From: Methanosarcina sp. | Lineage (GTDB): Archaea > Halobacteriota > Methanosarcinia > Methanosarcinales > Methanosarcinaceae | Length of the DNA: 56,130 nt | NCBI GenBank assembly: GCA_003164755.1 | Contig: PLUB01000040.1 | Coordinates: 1 to 56,130 of the forward strand | Reading direction: 5' to 3' | Shown: positions 48,573 through 56,130 of the stretch, piece after piece | How positions within the stretch are numbered: the first letter of the stretch is position 1 | Layout: every line of letters begins with the position of its first letter | Program-made: the position numbers and the translations under genes | Notes under the pieces: generated by a model | What the model saw: the letters and a program-made list of their open reading frames with translations, nothing else | Database searches by the model: none | Told to the model about the DNA's origin: nothing

Positions 48573-48663
48573 AGAGAATTTCGATAAACGCCTAAATTTC
48601 GTCATATGATTATAAATAATAATATCATAATTTATAAAAATCAGAAATTATCGAAATCCACTA
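48573..48663. repeat. 91-bp inverted repeat family
   Basis: Starts AGAGAATTTCGATAAACGCC and ends AGAAATTATCGAAATCCACT, exactly 91 bp, beginning five bases after the TPR stop codon. Confidence 0.75.
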
Positions 48664-49232
48664 AAAATTTGGTTTTTTAAAAAAATCTCCAATATTCTAC
48701 ACTTTGCTAAAAATTTCACCTCCACTTTTATTCCATCACTACCTTAACTCTTAACTTTCGTTTCAGTCATTCCTCAATGAGAATTACAAACATATCAAAT
48801 CTGAATCTTTTCTCACCTACATTATGTCCTCAGTTAACAATGTATAAAAAATTTTTACCAAGCACCTCACTTTTTTCCCTGCAGGAAAGATATTAGCCCA
48901 TAAAAATGTATGGTATTAACATTTTTAGACCCGCCACTCTATAGATGTACATTTATGTAGAAATTATTTGCACACTATCATTCATTAAAGGTTAGATTAA
49001 TTTTTAATGTTACTGTCATATTGAGAAAATATCTGGAATTTTTGTGTTAGTCTGTGGGAAATGGAATCATTCATTGAAAGTTAGATTACTTTTTAAGCAC
49101 TGTCTTTTTGGCTTACCGACACACAGAAAACCAAAAAAACTGTACAGTGCAGAGAATAATAATGCTGAGATCAAGTATGCAGCTTTCCTGATAGACATCG
49201 ATTCATTTTTCTGGACAACATACTTTTGATTC
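48664..49232. other. Spacer with dispersed repeat
   Basis: No supported gene. Contains 48960-49070, the partner of the repeat at 898-1016. Confidence 0.45.
48960..49070 (+). repeat. Dispersed non-coding repeat, copy 2
   Basis: Aligns with 898-1016 in the same orientation. A TCATTGAAAGTTAGATTA block just after its end repeats a motif found inside it, so the element may itself contain a short internal duplication. Confidence 0.55.
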
Positions 49233-50372
49233 TTATTTTAATCTAATATCACCTTTTTTTGGATCATTAGAAAGATCCCTGTTTTCTTCAAACCATCTGC
49301 AGTATTCATCAGGGCACTGTGTCTCAGGACACCCATGTATATACTCTAAGATATCTTTCATTTTTGCACTGGCCATTGATACTGATACATCCGCACTTCC
49401 ATAATAAATACGGATTTCATCATTCACTAAGACCCATCCGCAAGGGAAAACAACATCATTAACGTCCCCACTACGTTCATACATTTCACGAGGCCCGAAA
49501 ACCCATCCTTCAGATCTGTGAAGAACTTTCGTGGGATTTTCAAGATCAAGAAGAGCCAACCCAAGTCTATAACTTGCTTTTGACGTAGTCTGGCGTACTC
49601 CGTGGTACATAATTAACCATCCGTCAGATGTGCGGATTGGTTGGGGGGATAGACCTATCTTATTGGCATCCCACCATCCACCTTCTCGAGCATACAGAAG
49701 AACTTTGTGGTCTCCCCAGTACTTCATATCTGGAGAAAAGGATATCCATATATTAGCCTTCGAACCAATCATACCAGATACAGGTCGATGTAACATTGCC
49801 CATCTGCCATCAATTCTCATAGGAAAAACAGCAGCATCTTTATTTTCAGGAGGCAGGGTAGCTCCTATTCTATCGAAATTACAGAAATCTTCTGTAAAGG
49901 CAAGAGATGTTAAGGGACCTGAATCCGAAAAAGCCGTATATGTTACAGCCCATTTTCCCATTTCATCGATGTAAGTTATACGCGCATCTTCAATACCGTA
50001 TATCTCTTCAGGATAGTTTATAGGGTCTGAAGTAAAGGTAGGTTTGCTGTCAATCTCCCAGCCATCAATTCCATTTTTACTCCTGGCTATTGTAAAATGA
50101 GAAAAACCCCTGTGATCTTCAACACGCACCATTAATAGAGTTATACCGTTAACTATAGCTGCTGCAGGATTAAATACTGAATGAGCCCTATATGGCCAAT
50201 CTTCGACTGTAAGTATAGGATTTTTCTTACACCTTTGGAACAGCTCCCCATGCCCTTTCCATATCATATTATCTTCCTCTACTGAGTGGACATGATGCGG
50301 AAAATCTTCAAAGGTAAGTGTAGAATTTTTCTCATCTCTTTGGAACAGTTCTTTGTCATCTTTTAATATCAT
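49233..50372 (-). CDS. GH130 family glycoside phosphorylase, copy 1, with duplicated N-terminus
   Basis: The 379-residue protein is a five-bladed propeller of family GH130, whose members phosphorolyse or hydrolyse beta-mannosides. The general-acid Asp is in YGIEDARITYID, and DGWLIMYHGVRQ, REGGWWDANKIGLSPQP and IYYGSADVS are further family blocks. Residues 36-379 are about 93% identical (24 differences by eye) to copy 2 at 53057-54091. Residues 1-35 (KELFQRDEKN..FEDFPHHVHS) are a diverged tandem duplicate of residues 36-66. The duplicated unit includes GGAAGATAAYATG, the ribosome-binding site and start, so translation could begin at 50372 or 50267. A glycosyltransferase tail remnant lies upstream. 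Confidence 0.85.
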   Translation of the reverse strand: MILKDDKELFQRDEKNSTLTFEDFPHHVHSVEEDNMIWKGHGELFQRCKKNPILTVEDWPYRAHSVFNPAAAIVNGITLLMVRVEDHRGFSHFTIARSKNGIDGWEIDSKPTFTSDPINYPEEIYGIEDARITYIDEMGKWAVTYTAFSDSGPLTSLAFTEDFCNFDRIGATLPPENKDAAVFPMRIDGRWAMLHRPVSGMIGSKANIWISFSPDMKYWGDHKVLLYAREGGWWDANKIGLSPQPIRTSDGWLIMYHGVRQTTSKASYRLGLALLDLENPTKVLHRSEGWVFGPREMYERSGDVNDVVFPCGWVLVNDEIRIYYGSADVSVSMASAKMKDILEYIHGCPETQCPDEYCRWFEENRDLSNDPKKGDIRLK

Positions 50373-50415
50373 GTTATCTTCCTAATTTCATTCGATGTAT
50401 TAATAACATATTCTA

Positions 50416-50604
50416 CTATCTTTGCAGAGCCCTAGTCTCTGCTTCATCACTCACTCTTGATTGCGATAATGTACTGAATGCTCTATTTTCAGCTTTATTT
50501 AAAAAACTGAAAGCTATAGAGTAATAAATTACGGGTTCTGTATCCATATTATAGTTAATGCTGTCGCTGATGTTCTGTCGCTGATGAATCCGCTGAGACG
50601 ACAC
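50416..50604 (-). pseudogene. C-terminal remnant of the glycosyltransferase paralogous to 54093-56130
   Basis: The frame reads VIYYSIAFSFLNKAENRAFS and TLSQSRVSDEAETRALQ to a stop. This matches the end of the intact protein (VICYFMALNVLKKHENKAFS, TLLQLRVRGEADAWALQ). It shows that glycosyltransferase and GH130 were duplicated together and that the glycosyltransferase was then almost wholly lost. Confidence 0.75.
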
Positions 50605-50938
50605 CTACTATAATACAAACATTATTAATATTTAACAGTTGTCAAATTTTAATACATTCCATATAGGATCACTTCTTGCTTAGGAGCATTTGTTAATACA
50701 ATTTAAAATAATTATGAAATTATTAAATAAAATTTATTTGATTTAATTCATGTAGTATTTTTAAACTATTTTATTAAATAGATTTATTCAATTAAATTCG
50801 TGTAGTAGAGCCAAATGGTCTAATTCGTATGTTGAAAAGAAATAATAAAAAATAAGCTTGATAGTTTATTTGTTTCCATTTTCCCAGAAGTCTACAAAAA
50901 ATGATATCGATTTTCTCAATATGATAGTAGCTTAAAAT
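50605..50938. other. AT-rich spacer
   Basis: No gene seen. 50740-50815 contains a short imperfect direct repeat around TTTGATTTAATTCATGTAGTA / ATTCAATTAAATTCGTGTAGTA. Confidence 0.4.
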
Positions 50939-51031
50939 AGAGGTTATTTCGATAAATCTCTTTTTTTCACGAGTCGTTCATATACCTTTTATAAGCATAA
51001 GACAAAATTTAGAGGTTTATCAAAATCCTCT
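50939..51031. repeat. 91-bp inverted repeat family
   Basis: Starts AGAGGTTATTTCGATAAATC and ends AGAGGTTTATCAAAATCCTCT. It is 93 bp, with about 20 bases of arm complementarity. Confidence 0.75.
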
Positions 51032-51300
51032 ATAATCTAACTTTTGGATAATAATAGGCAAATTGGCAAACAAATCCTACATCTGTGTACATCCTGCAGA
51101 ATGTAGGTTATGAAATTGCAAGGCTAATACGAATATCCTGATTAAATTTTTGATTAAATTCTTCCATAGTTAAAATGTCGAGATAGGTTAAAAAGGGACT
51201 CGTATAATAATAAGAAAAGTATGAGAGATCCGATCAGGTACTATTATCTTCTTTTTTAAAAGGAGGATGGAATACGGATTATAGAGAATATAAGATTGAA

Positions 51301-51822
51301 TCAAAAAAGCTTATCTGTATTTTGCAATATAGATTGTCTTCCAGAATACGAGCTCTTTAAATACATAGCTTTCAGGCTTCTTCCATATTTATCTTCAAGT
51401 TTTACAATGTCGTCTTCTCCAAGATACTCTCTATGAATGATCTCAACGAAAGCAAGGTTTTCGTTGCCTATATTCCTAATGTGGTGCACCTCGTTTAGCG
51501 GAAGATCGACAGAATCTCCGGAAAGAACCCTGATTTCACTCTGCTTTTAGTTACAATTCCTTTTCCATTGGGACTATGTACCAGTGCTCATTTCTGTAAG
51601 CATGGCGCTGAAGTGAGGTTTAACCCTAAGAAGAATTGTTTTAGTTTTGACTTTATACCCTGGCACATGCACGAGCACCCCATAGTACTCCCAGGGCGTT
51701 ACTGACTCAGGTTTGTATTTTATAATAATTGTTTCATACACTTTGATGTAGTCAGCTACCATCCTGTCAACATAATTTTTTTCCCCCACTTCCCCTGCAT
51801 TTTTTGCGGGAGATAGAACCAA
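51301..51822 (-). pseudogene. manC: GDP-mannose pyrophosphorylase / mannose-6-phosphate isomerase cupin remnant
   Basis: The C-terminal cupin of a type II mannose-1-phosphate guanylyltransferase is spread over several frames. These read PWEYYGVLVHVPGYKVKTKT, LQRHAYRNEHWYIV, RVLSGDSVDLPLNEVHHIRN, and IIHREYLGEDDIVKLEDKYG. At least three frameshifts and a TAA break it, and the N-terminal nucleotidyltransferase domain is absent. The enzyme makes GDP-mannose, the donor for the neighbouring glycosyltransferases. Confidence 0.75.
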
Positions 51823-51921
51823 CCTTTTACCCAGTCACTGCGGCCTCATCGATATCATTGACCAGAAAGCCAGTTTATCCATATCTGATCAACTCAGGCA
51901 TCATACCTCTGTTCATTGCAA

Positions 51922-52560
51922 TTACAGTGTACCGTTAGCCATAGCTTCAATCACATCAAGTTCGAAAGCCTCATCATGATTGATCATATGCAGTAAAGTG
52001 TATGCATTTGAAAAGAGTTCCTTCTTGCGCTCAAGATCGACATGTCTATAATAAATAATTTGTTTATAGTCTCTATAGAGCTGTACTTCTTTTTCGAAAT
52101 ATTCCTTATCTGTAACAAAACCGATAATTCTAAGTTTTTTTCTGATCTTTTTAGTGATTTGTATCGCTTCATTTGCACCGTTATCTTTATGAAAACGCGA
52201 GGAAAATAGCAGATGGTCCAATGGATTATCATTAAAATGAAGAGGTTCTATATCGATGCCTTTTCGAACCGTAGCTATATAATCCAGCTCATGGCATCTG
52301 TTAACATCACTTATTGATGCATAAAATGTTCTACTATTGTACTTTATATAGACAGGAAGAATTTTACTTGAAGAGAGACCGTGTATTGTTGTCACAGCAG
52401 GTGTATTGACAAACGCACTGTAGGTAAGAGGACGATAGTCAAAATGTTGTGTATTATACCGAACTCATTTGCTCTCTCAAAAACTTTAGATATATGCAAG
52501 CATCAGCATACCTTTACAAATATACTATTATTTTCCTCACAGGATCTAGAGCTTGCTGGA
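51922..52560 (-). pseudogene. GT4-type glycosyltransferase remnant
   Basis: The readable parts are CLHISKVFERANEFGIIHN (preceded by a TGA), then after a one-base shift FDYRPLTYSAFVNTPAVTTI and HGLSSSKILPVYIKYNSRTF. Next come YIATVRKGIDIEPLHF, LLFSSRFHKDNGANEAIQIT and FELDVIEAMANGT. These are the acceptor-domain and donor-domain blocks of a GT4 enzyme, with the EX7E region altered to DEAFELDVIEAM. It stops before the VI(A) strand that should follow. It lies beside the manC remnant, so a mannosylation cluster has decayed here. Confidence 0.75.
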
Positions 52561-53056
52561 TGAAGTTTAGCTGAAGTGTGAGAATTGACTGTCGCGAATA
52601 ATGTAAAATCGATTTTCCTTTTTATCAGCCCTTAGTTTGCCATTAAGTATCTAATATTTTCAAGATAAAGCTCCCAATGAAAAAAAATGTTTGTGTTTTT
52701 ATGCACTGAAGCGGATCTGCTTTAAATAATCTCTATGAAATCCGGCACAAAAACGGTTGAAAAATGGCATTAAAAGTATTCTGGAAATAACATCAAAATA
52801 ATAGAGGGTTATTATAACTCAAAAATAATATCTATAAACAGATTTTTAGCATATAAGTCATTAATAATCTTCAAAACATCAACTACTTAATGATAGACTA
52901 ATTGAGTTGTCAAAATGTGTAATTTCCAACTCATTCAAGACTAAAAAACAATCATTAACCAACAATCAAAGAAAATAAGCTCAGAAAAACTTACCAATTA
53001 AATCTTAAATAATATGGTTATGATATCTTTTTTCCCAAGCTGAATAGTTCTGATTT
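52561..53056. other. Gene-free spacer
   Basis: No supported coding region or repeat of the families above. Confidence 0.45.
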
Positions 53057-54091
53057 TTATTTTAATTTAACATCGCCTTTTTTTGGATCATTAGAAAGAC
53101 CCCTGTTTTCTTCAAACCATCTGCAGTATTCATCAGGGCATTGTGTTTCAGGGCACCCATGTATATACTCCAAGATATCTTTCATTTTTGCACTGGCCAT
53201 TGATACTGATACATCCGCACTTCCATAATAAATACGAATTTCGTCATCTACTAAGACCCATCCGCAAGGGAAAACAACGTCATTAACGTCCCCACTGCGT
53301 TCATACATTTCACGAGGCCCGAAAATCCATCCTTCAGATCTGTGAAGCACTTTCCTGGGATTTTCAGGATCAAGAAGAGCCAATCCAAGTCGATAACTTG
53401 CTTTAGATGTCGTCTGGCGTACTCCATGGTACATAATTAACCATCCATCAGATGTGCGAATTGGTTGTGGAGATAAACCTATCTTGTTAGCATCCCACCA
53501 TCCACCTTCACGAGCATACAGAAGAACTTTGTGGTCTCCCCAGTACTTCATATCTGGAGAAAAGGATATCCAGATATTCGCCTTATAATCCATCATACGA
53601 GATACCGGTCGATGTAAAACTGCCCACTTACCATCAATTCTTACAGGAAAAACAGCAGCATCTTTATTTTCAGGAGGTAGGATGGCTCCTACACGATCAA
53701 AATTACAGAAATCTTCTGTAAAAGCAAGAGCTGGTAGGGGTCCAGAATCCGAAAAAGCTGTATATGTTACAGCCCATTTTCCCATTTCATCGATGTAAGT
53801 TATACGCGCATCTTCAATGCCGTATATCTCTTCAGGGTAGTTTATAGGGTCTGAAGTAAAGGTAGGTTTGCTGTCAATCTCCCAGCCATCAATTCCATTT
53901 TTACTCCTGGCTACTGTAAAATGAGAAAAACCCCTGTGATCTTCAACACGCACCATTAATAGAGTTATACCGTTAACTATAGCTGCTGCAGGATTAAATA
54001 CTGAATGAGCCTGATATGGCCAATCTTCAACGGTAAGGATAGGATTTTTGTTATACCTTTGGAATAGTTCTCCGTGGTCTTCCCAGATCAT
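53057..54091 (-). CDS. GH130 family glycoside phosphorylase, copy 2
   Basis: The 344-residue protein has the GH130 propeller with its general-acid Asp94 in YGIEDARITYID, plus REGGWWDANKIGLSPQP and CGWVLVDDEIRIYYGSADVS. The C-terminal Cys-rich tail HGCPETQCPDEYCRWFEEN is shared with copy 1 and is unusual. The ATG at 54091 follows GGGGAAGATAAC, which lies inside the end of the glycosyltransferase gene, and the spacer is a single base, so the two are co-translated. The family acts on beta-mannosides; whether this one uses phosphate cannot be told from sequence. Confidence 0.9.
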   Translation of the reverse strand: MIWEDHGELFQRYNKNPILTVEDWPYQAHSVFNPAAAIVNGITLLMVRVEDHRGFSHFTVARSKNGIDGWEIDSKPTFTSDPINYPEEIYGIEDARITYIDEMGKWAVTYTAFSDSGPLPALAFTEDFCNFDRVGAILPPENKDAAVFPVRIDGKWAVLHRPVSRMMDYKANIWISFSPDMKYWGDHKVLLYAREGGWWDANKIGLSPQPIRTSDGWLIMYHGVRQTTSKASYRLGLALLDPENPRKVLHRSEGWIFGPREMYERSGDVNDVVFPCGWVLVDDEIRIYYGSADVSVSMASAKMKDILEYIHGCPETQCPDEYCRWFEENRGLSNDPKKGDVKLK

Positions 54092-54092
54092 G

Positions 54093-56130
54093 TTATCTTC
54101 CCCATTCCGTCTGATTTGCTAATGACGTATTCTTTACTTTCTGCAGAGCCCAAGCATCTGCTTCACCCCTTACTCTGAGTTGCAATAGTGTACTAAATGC
54201 TTTATTTTCATGTTTCTTTAAAACGTTCAAAGCCATAAAGTAGCAAATTACTGATTCTGCACCTTGATTACAGTTAATGCCACTGCTGGTGAGCCCATCG
54301 CAGACAGAACCTGTTGAGTAATTGTACATAACAGTTTGCAAACGGTTTCTGCCTAAGAAATATTCAAAAGAATGTTTTGCGAGTTCTAGATATTTCTTTT
54401 TATGCACAATCTCATAAGCAGAGACATAAGCTTGAGTTAGGTAACCTGCCTCTATAGGTTGCTGGTCAAAAAGTGGTTTTTCTTCATTGAAAGAATACCA
54501 ACCATGATTTCCAACCATATCAAAAAATTCGTCTCTCCATTGAATCTCAGTAAGGAAATCTAACGTATCAAGGCCAATTTTTTTGTAAGTTTTGTCTTTG
54601 GTATAATTATACGCAAGTAAAAGAGATTCACTTAATTTTGCATTGCTGTAGGTAATTGTGGGTTCAAACCAGTTCCAGTCTTCTTTATGATTAATCTCAT
54701 ATAAGTCAACCAGAGAATCCGCATGATTAACAAAAATAGATTCAAAGGCGTCTATGTACTCGACAGTATCCGTGTATGAGTTGAATAGAGACTCAGATTC
54801 ATCTACCTCCACTCTTTTTTTGAGCATCTCATACAAGCCGCATATTGTGTAAGCTTTTGCCCTCGGATAGCGTAGATTTCTCATTTCCGTTTTCGATCTG
54901 CTGACAAGGATACGTGCGCTTGTAAGCATATTTTTTGAAAGGTAAGGACAGCTGATTACATGACCAAGCCCATAGATCGCACGCCCAAGAGTATCTTCAC
55001 TACCTTTTTCATCTAAAAATTTTCCATTATAGCTCATAAAGTTGTGAAAATGGCCCATGTCTGTCTGTGCATGTTCAAGAAAACTCATGTATGTTGTAAT
55101 TAACTTCAAAATATCTTCCGTTTTTTCTTCACTATTAATTAATTGTGTCAGAGCTACAAGAGCCCTGCCTACATCATCAGTGCTATACCCATAACGGAGA
55201 GCAGGTACATCAATATCTGTGTGCTGTATAATGCCCACATTATCAGTCAATAGCTTAAGGTGGTCAAGTTTTACTTCAGGCAGTTTATTTGGAAGGAAAC
55301 TAAATCTGTCTCGTATTTTGGGATAGGTATTGTAGTTATGTAGAGCCTTATGGAAGATAGTAGTATATTCTTTACCAACGTTTCCCCACGTCATTTTTCT
55401 GCCAAAATAATATGCATTTTTACGTATAATATTACATTTTTCGGGGTTTTCAATTAAGTACGAGATAGATTTTTTAAAGCCTTCAGTGTCTCCAAAATCT
55501 ACAAGTAACCCACGGTTATCGGAAAGCATTTCTTGGGCATACCAGTAAGGAGTGGAAATTATTGCTTTCCCCATTCCTATGGCATAAGTTAGAGTGCCAC
55601 TTACGATCTGTTCTCTGGAAAGATAGGGGGATGCATAAATATCACTTGCAAGAATGTAATTGCAGAGTTCTTCTTTTTCAACAAATTTGTCATGGAATAC
55701 TACATTATTCCCAATCCCAAGTTCGGAAATAATATCCATAAGATATTGCCTATATGCTTCTCCATGCTTCTTTTTGATCATAGGATGCGTGGCGCCCAGA
55801 ATAAGATAAACAAGGTCAGGATATCGAGTTATAACATCAGGCAGGGCCTTCAGCAGACATTCGATACCTTTGTTTTGGCTTAACAAGCCAAAAGTGAGGA
55901 TAAGTGGAGATCCTTTGAGATTCAGCATCTTTTTATAATTACTGCAGTCGCTAAAAGGATAGTCTGGCATCCCATGGAAGACAATTTCGATTTTGTCTTC
56001 AGAAACTCCATAACCATCTTTGAGTATGTTGACTGCAGTCTGGCTCATTACAACAATTTTTTTGGAATACCTTACGAGCTTTTCAGTGGATACTCGATAC
56101 TCAATTTCAGGCTCCAGGATCACAGTGTGC
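54093..56130 (-). CDS. GT4-type glycosyltransferase with C-terminal helical domain (5' end outside window)
   Basis: At least 679 residues are present and the frame continues past the window edge (HTVILEPEIEYR in frame), so the start is not here. The first ~250 residues are the donor half of a GT4 enzyme: IEIVFHGMPDYPF, LTFGLLSQNKGIECLLKALP, VYLILGATHP, ASDIYASPYLSREQIVSGTL and YAIGMGKAIISTPYWYAQEM. Residues ~300-660 form an all-helical domain like an (alpha/alpha)6 barrel (STDDVGRALVALTQLI, DWNWFEPTITYSNAKLSESL, GWYSFNEEKPLFDQQPIEAG). The two-domain layout plus the adjacent GH130 suggests synthesis and turnover of a mannose-containing glycan; that link is inferred. Confidence 0.85.
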   Translation of the reverse strand, partial: HTVILEPEIEYRVSTEKLVRYSKKIVVMSQTAVNILKDGYGVSEDKIEIVFHGMPDYPFSDCSNYKKMLNLKGSPLILTFGLLSQNKGIECLLKALPDVITRYPDLVYLILGATHPMIKKKHGEAYRQYLMDIISELGIGNNVVFHDKFVEKEELCNYILASDIYASPYLSREQIVSGTLTYAIGMGKAIISTPYWYAQEMLSDNRGLLVDFGDTEGFKKSISYLIENPEKCNIIRKNAYYFGRKMTWGNVGKEYTTIFHKALHNYNTYPKIRDRFSFLPNKLPEVKLDHLKLLTDNVGIIQHTDIDVPALRYGYSTDDVGRALVALTQLINSEEKTEDILKLITTYMSFLEHAQTDMGHFHNFMSYNGKFLDEKGSEDTLGRAIYGLGHVISCPYLSKNMLTSARILVSRSKTEMRNLRYPRAKAYTICGLYEMLKKRVEVDESESLFNSYTDTVEYIDAFESIFVNHADSLVDLYEINHKEDWNWFEPTITYSNAKLSESLLLAYNYTKDKTYKKIGLDTLDFLTEIQWRDEFFDMVGNHGWYSFNEEKPLFDQQPIEAGYLTQAYVSAYEIVHKKKYLELAKHSFEYFLGRNRLQTVMYNYSTGSVCDGLTSSGINCNQGAESVICYFMALNVLKKHENKAFSTLLQLRVRGEADAWALQKVKNTSLANQTEWGR

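Noticed and set aside
50416..50604. Independent 62-residue protein
   Set aside because: It matches the C-terminus of the glycosyltransferase at 54093-56130 and is best seen as its duplicated remnant.
1123..51031. The 91-bp repeats as CRISPR repeats
   Set aside because: They are scattered over 50 kb singly, not arrayed, and no cas gene is present.

Overview
The window is archaeal and most likely comes from a Methanosarcina-like methanogen. The clade markers are an F420-dependent NADP reductase, a damaged methyl-coenzyme M reductase component A2 gene (atwA), ribosomal protein S17e next to dapA-dapB, a Kae1-Bud32 fusion, a DUF63 membrane protein and an FmdE-family protein. The DNA is AT-rich, has long spacers and is unusually full of broken genes. 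I count more than twenty gene remnants with frameshifts, nonsense codons or internal deletions beside intact housekeeping genes. The species cannot be fixed from the sequence alone.

Layout: 0-5.4 kb holds a broken DUF2284 gene (behind an 86-bp tandem duplication), npdG, a triply damaged malic enzyme gene and an unidentified frameshifted gene. 5.4-12.6 kb is gene-poor accessory DNA: a terminase-small-subunit-like protein, a ParB-domain protein, a DUF63 membrane protein, TPR and histidine-kinase remnants, and a frameshifted His/Gly-rich secreted peptide. 12.9-22.8 kb is the conserved core: rps17e-dapA-dapB (lysine synthesis), a class I aldolase and pyruvate kinase (glycolysis/gluconeogenesis), a membrane-anchored protein of unknown function, and the overlapping pair kae1-bud32 / XTP pyrophosphatase. 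22.8-27.5 kb carries a dead IS200/IS605 tnpA, a secreted papain-like protease and a broken metallo-beta-lactamase-fold gene.

27.8-41.9 kb is rich in metal and redox genes: an Mrp/NBP35 Fe-S carrier, a copper ATPase with a copper chaperone and a CxxC-less HMA-like protein, FmdE, DUF134 + NifX-like, DUF169 and a zinc-ribbon/winged-helix protein. Broken DUF134, DUF2892, DUF2124, P3A H+-ATPase, atwA and AhpD-like genes lie among them. 42.5-48.6 kb holds a Thr-rich membrane protein, a JAMM-protease/pentapeptide-repeat fusion, a cyclophilin and a TPR protein. 49.2 kb to the end is a mannose-type glycan module on the minus strand: a glycosyltransferase overlapping a GH130 phosphorylase, plus an older decayed copy (GH130, glycosyltransferase tail, GDP-mannose pyrophosphorylase cupin, GT4).

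Two families of short dispersed inverted repeats run through the spacers: one of about 91 bp (eight clear copies, one abutting a truncated TPR gene) and one of about 115 bp (three copies). Together with repeated remnants of the terminase-like and TPR families they are the most interesting unexplained structure. I see no CRISPR array, rRNA, tRNA or recognisable defence system.
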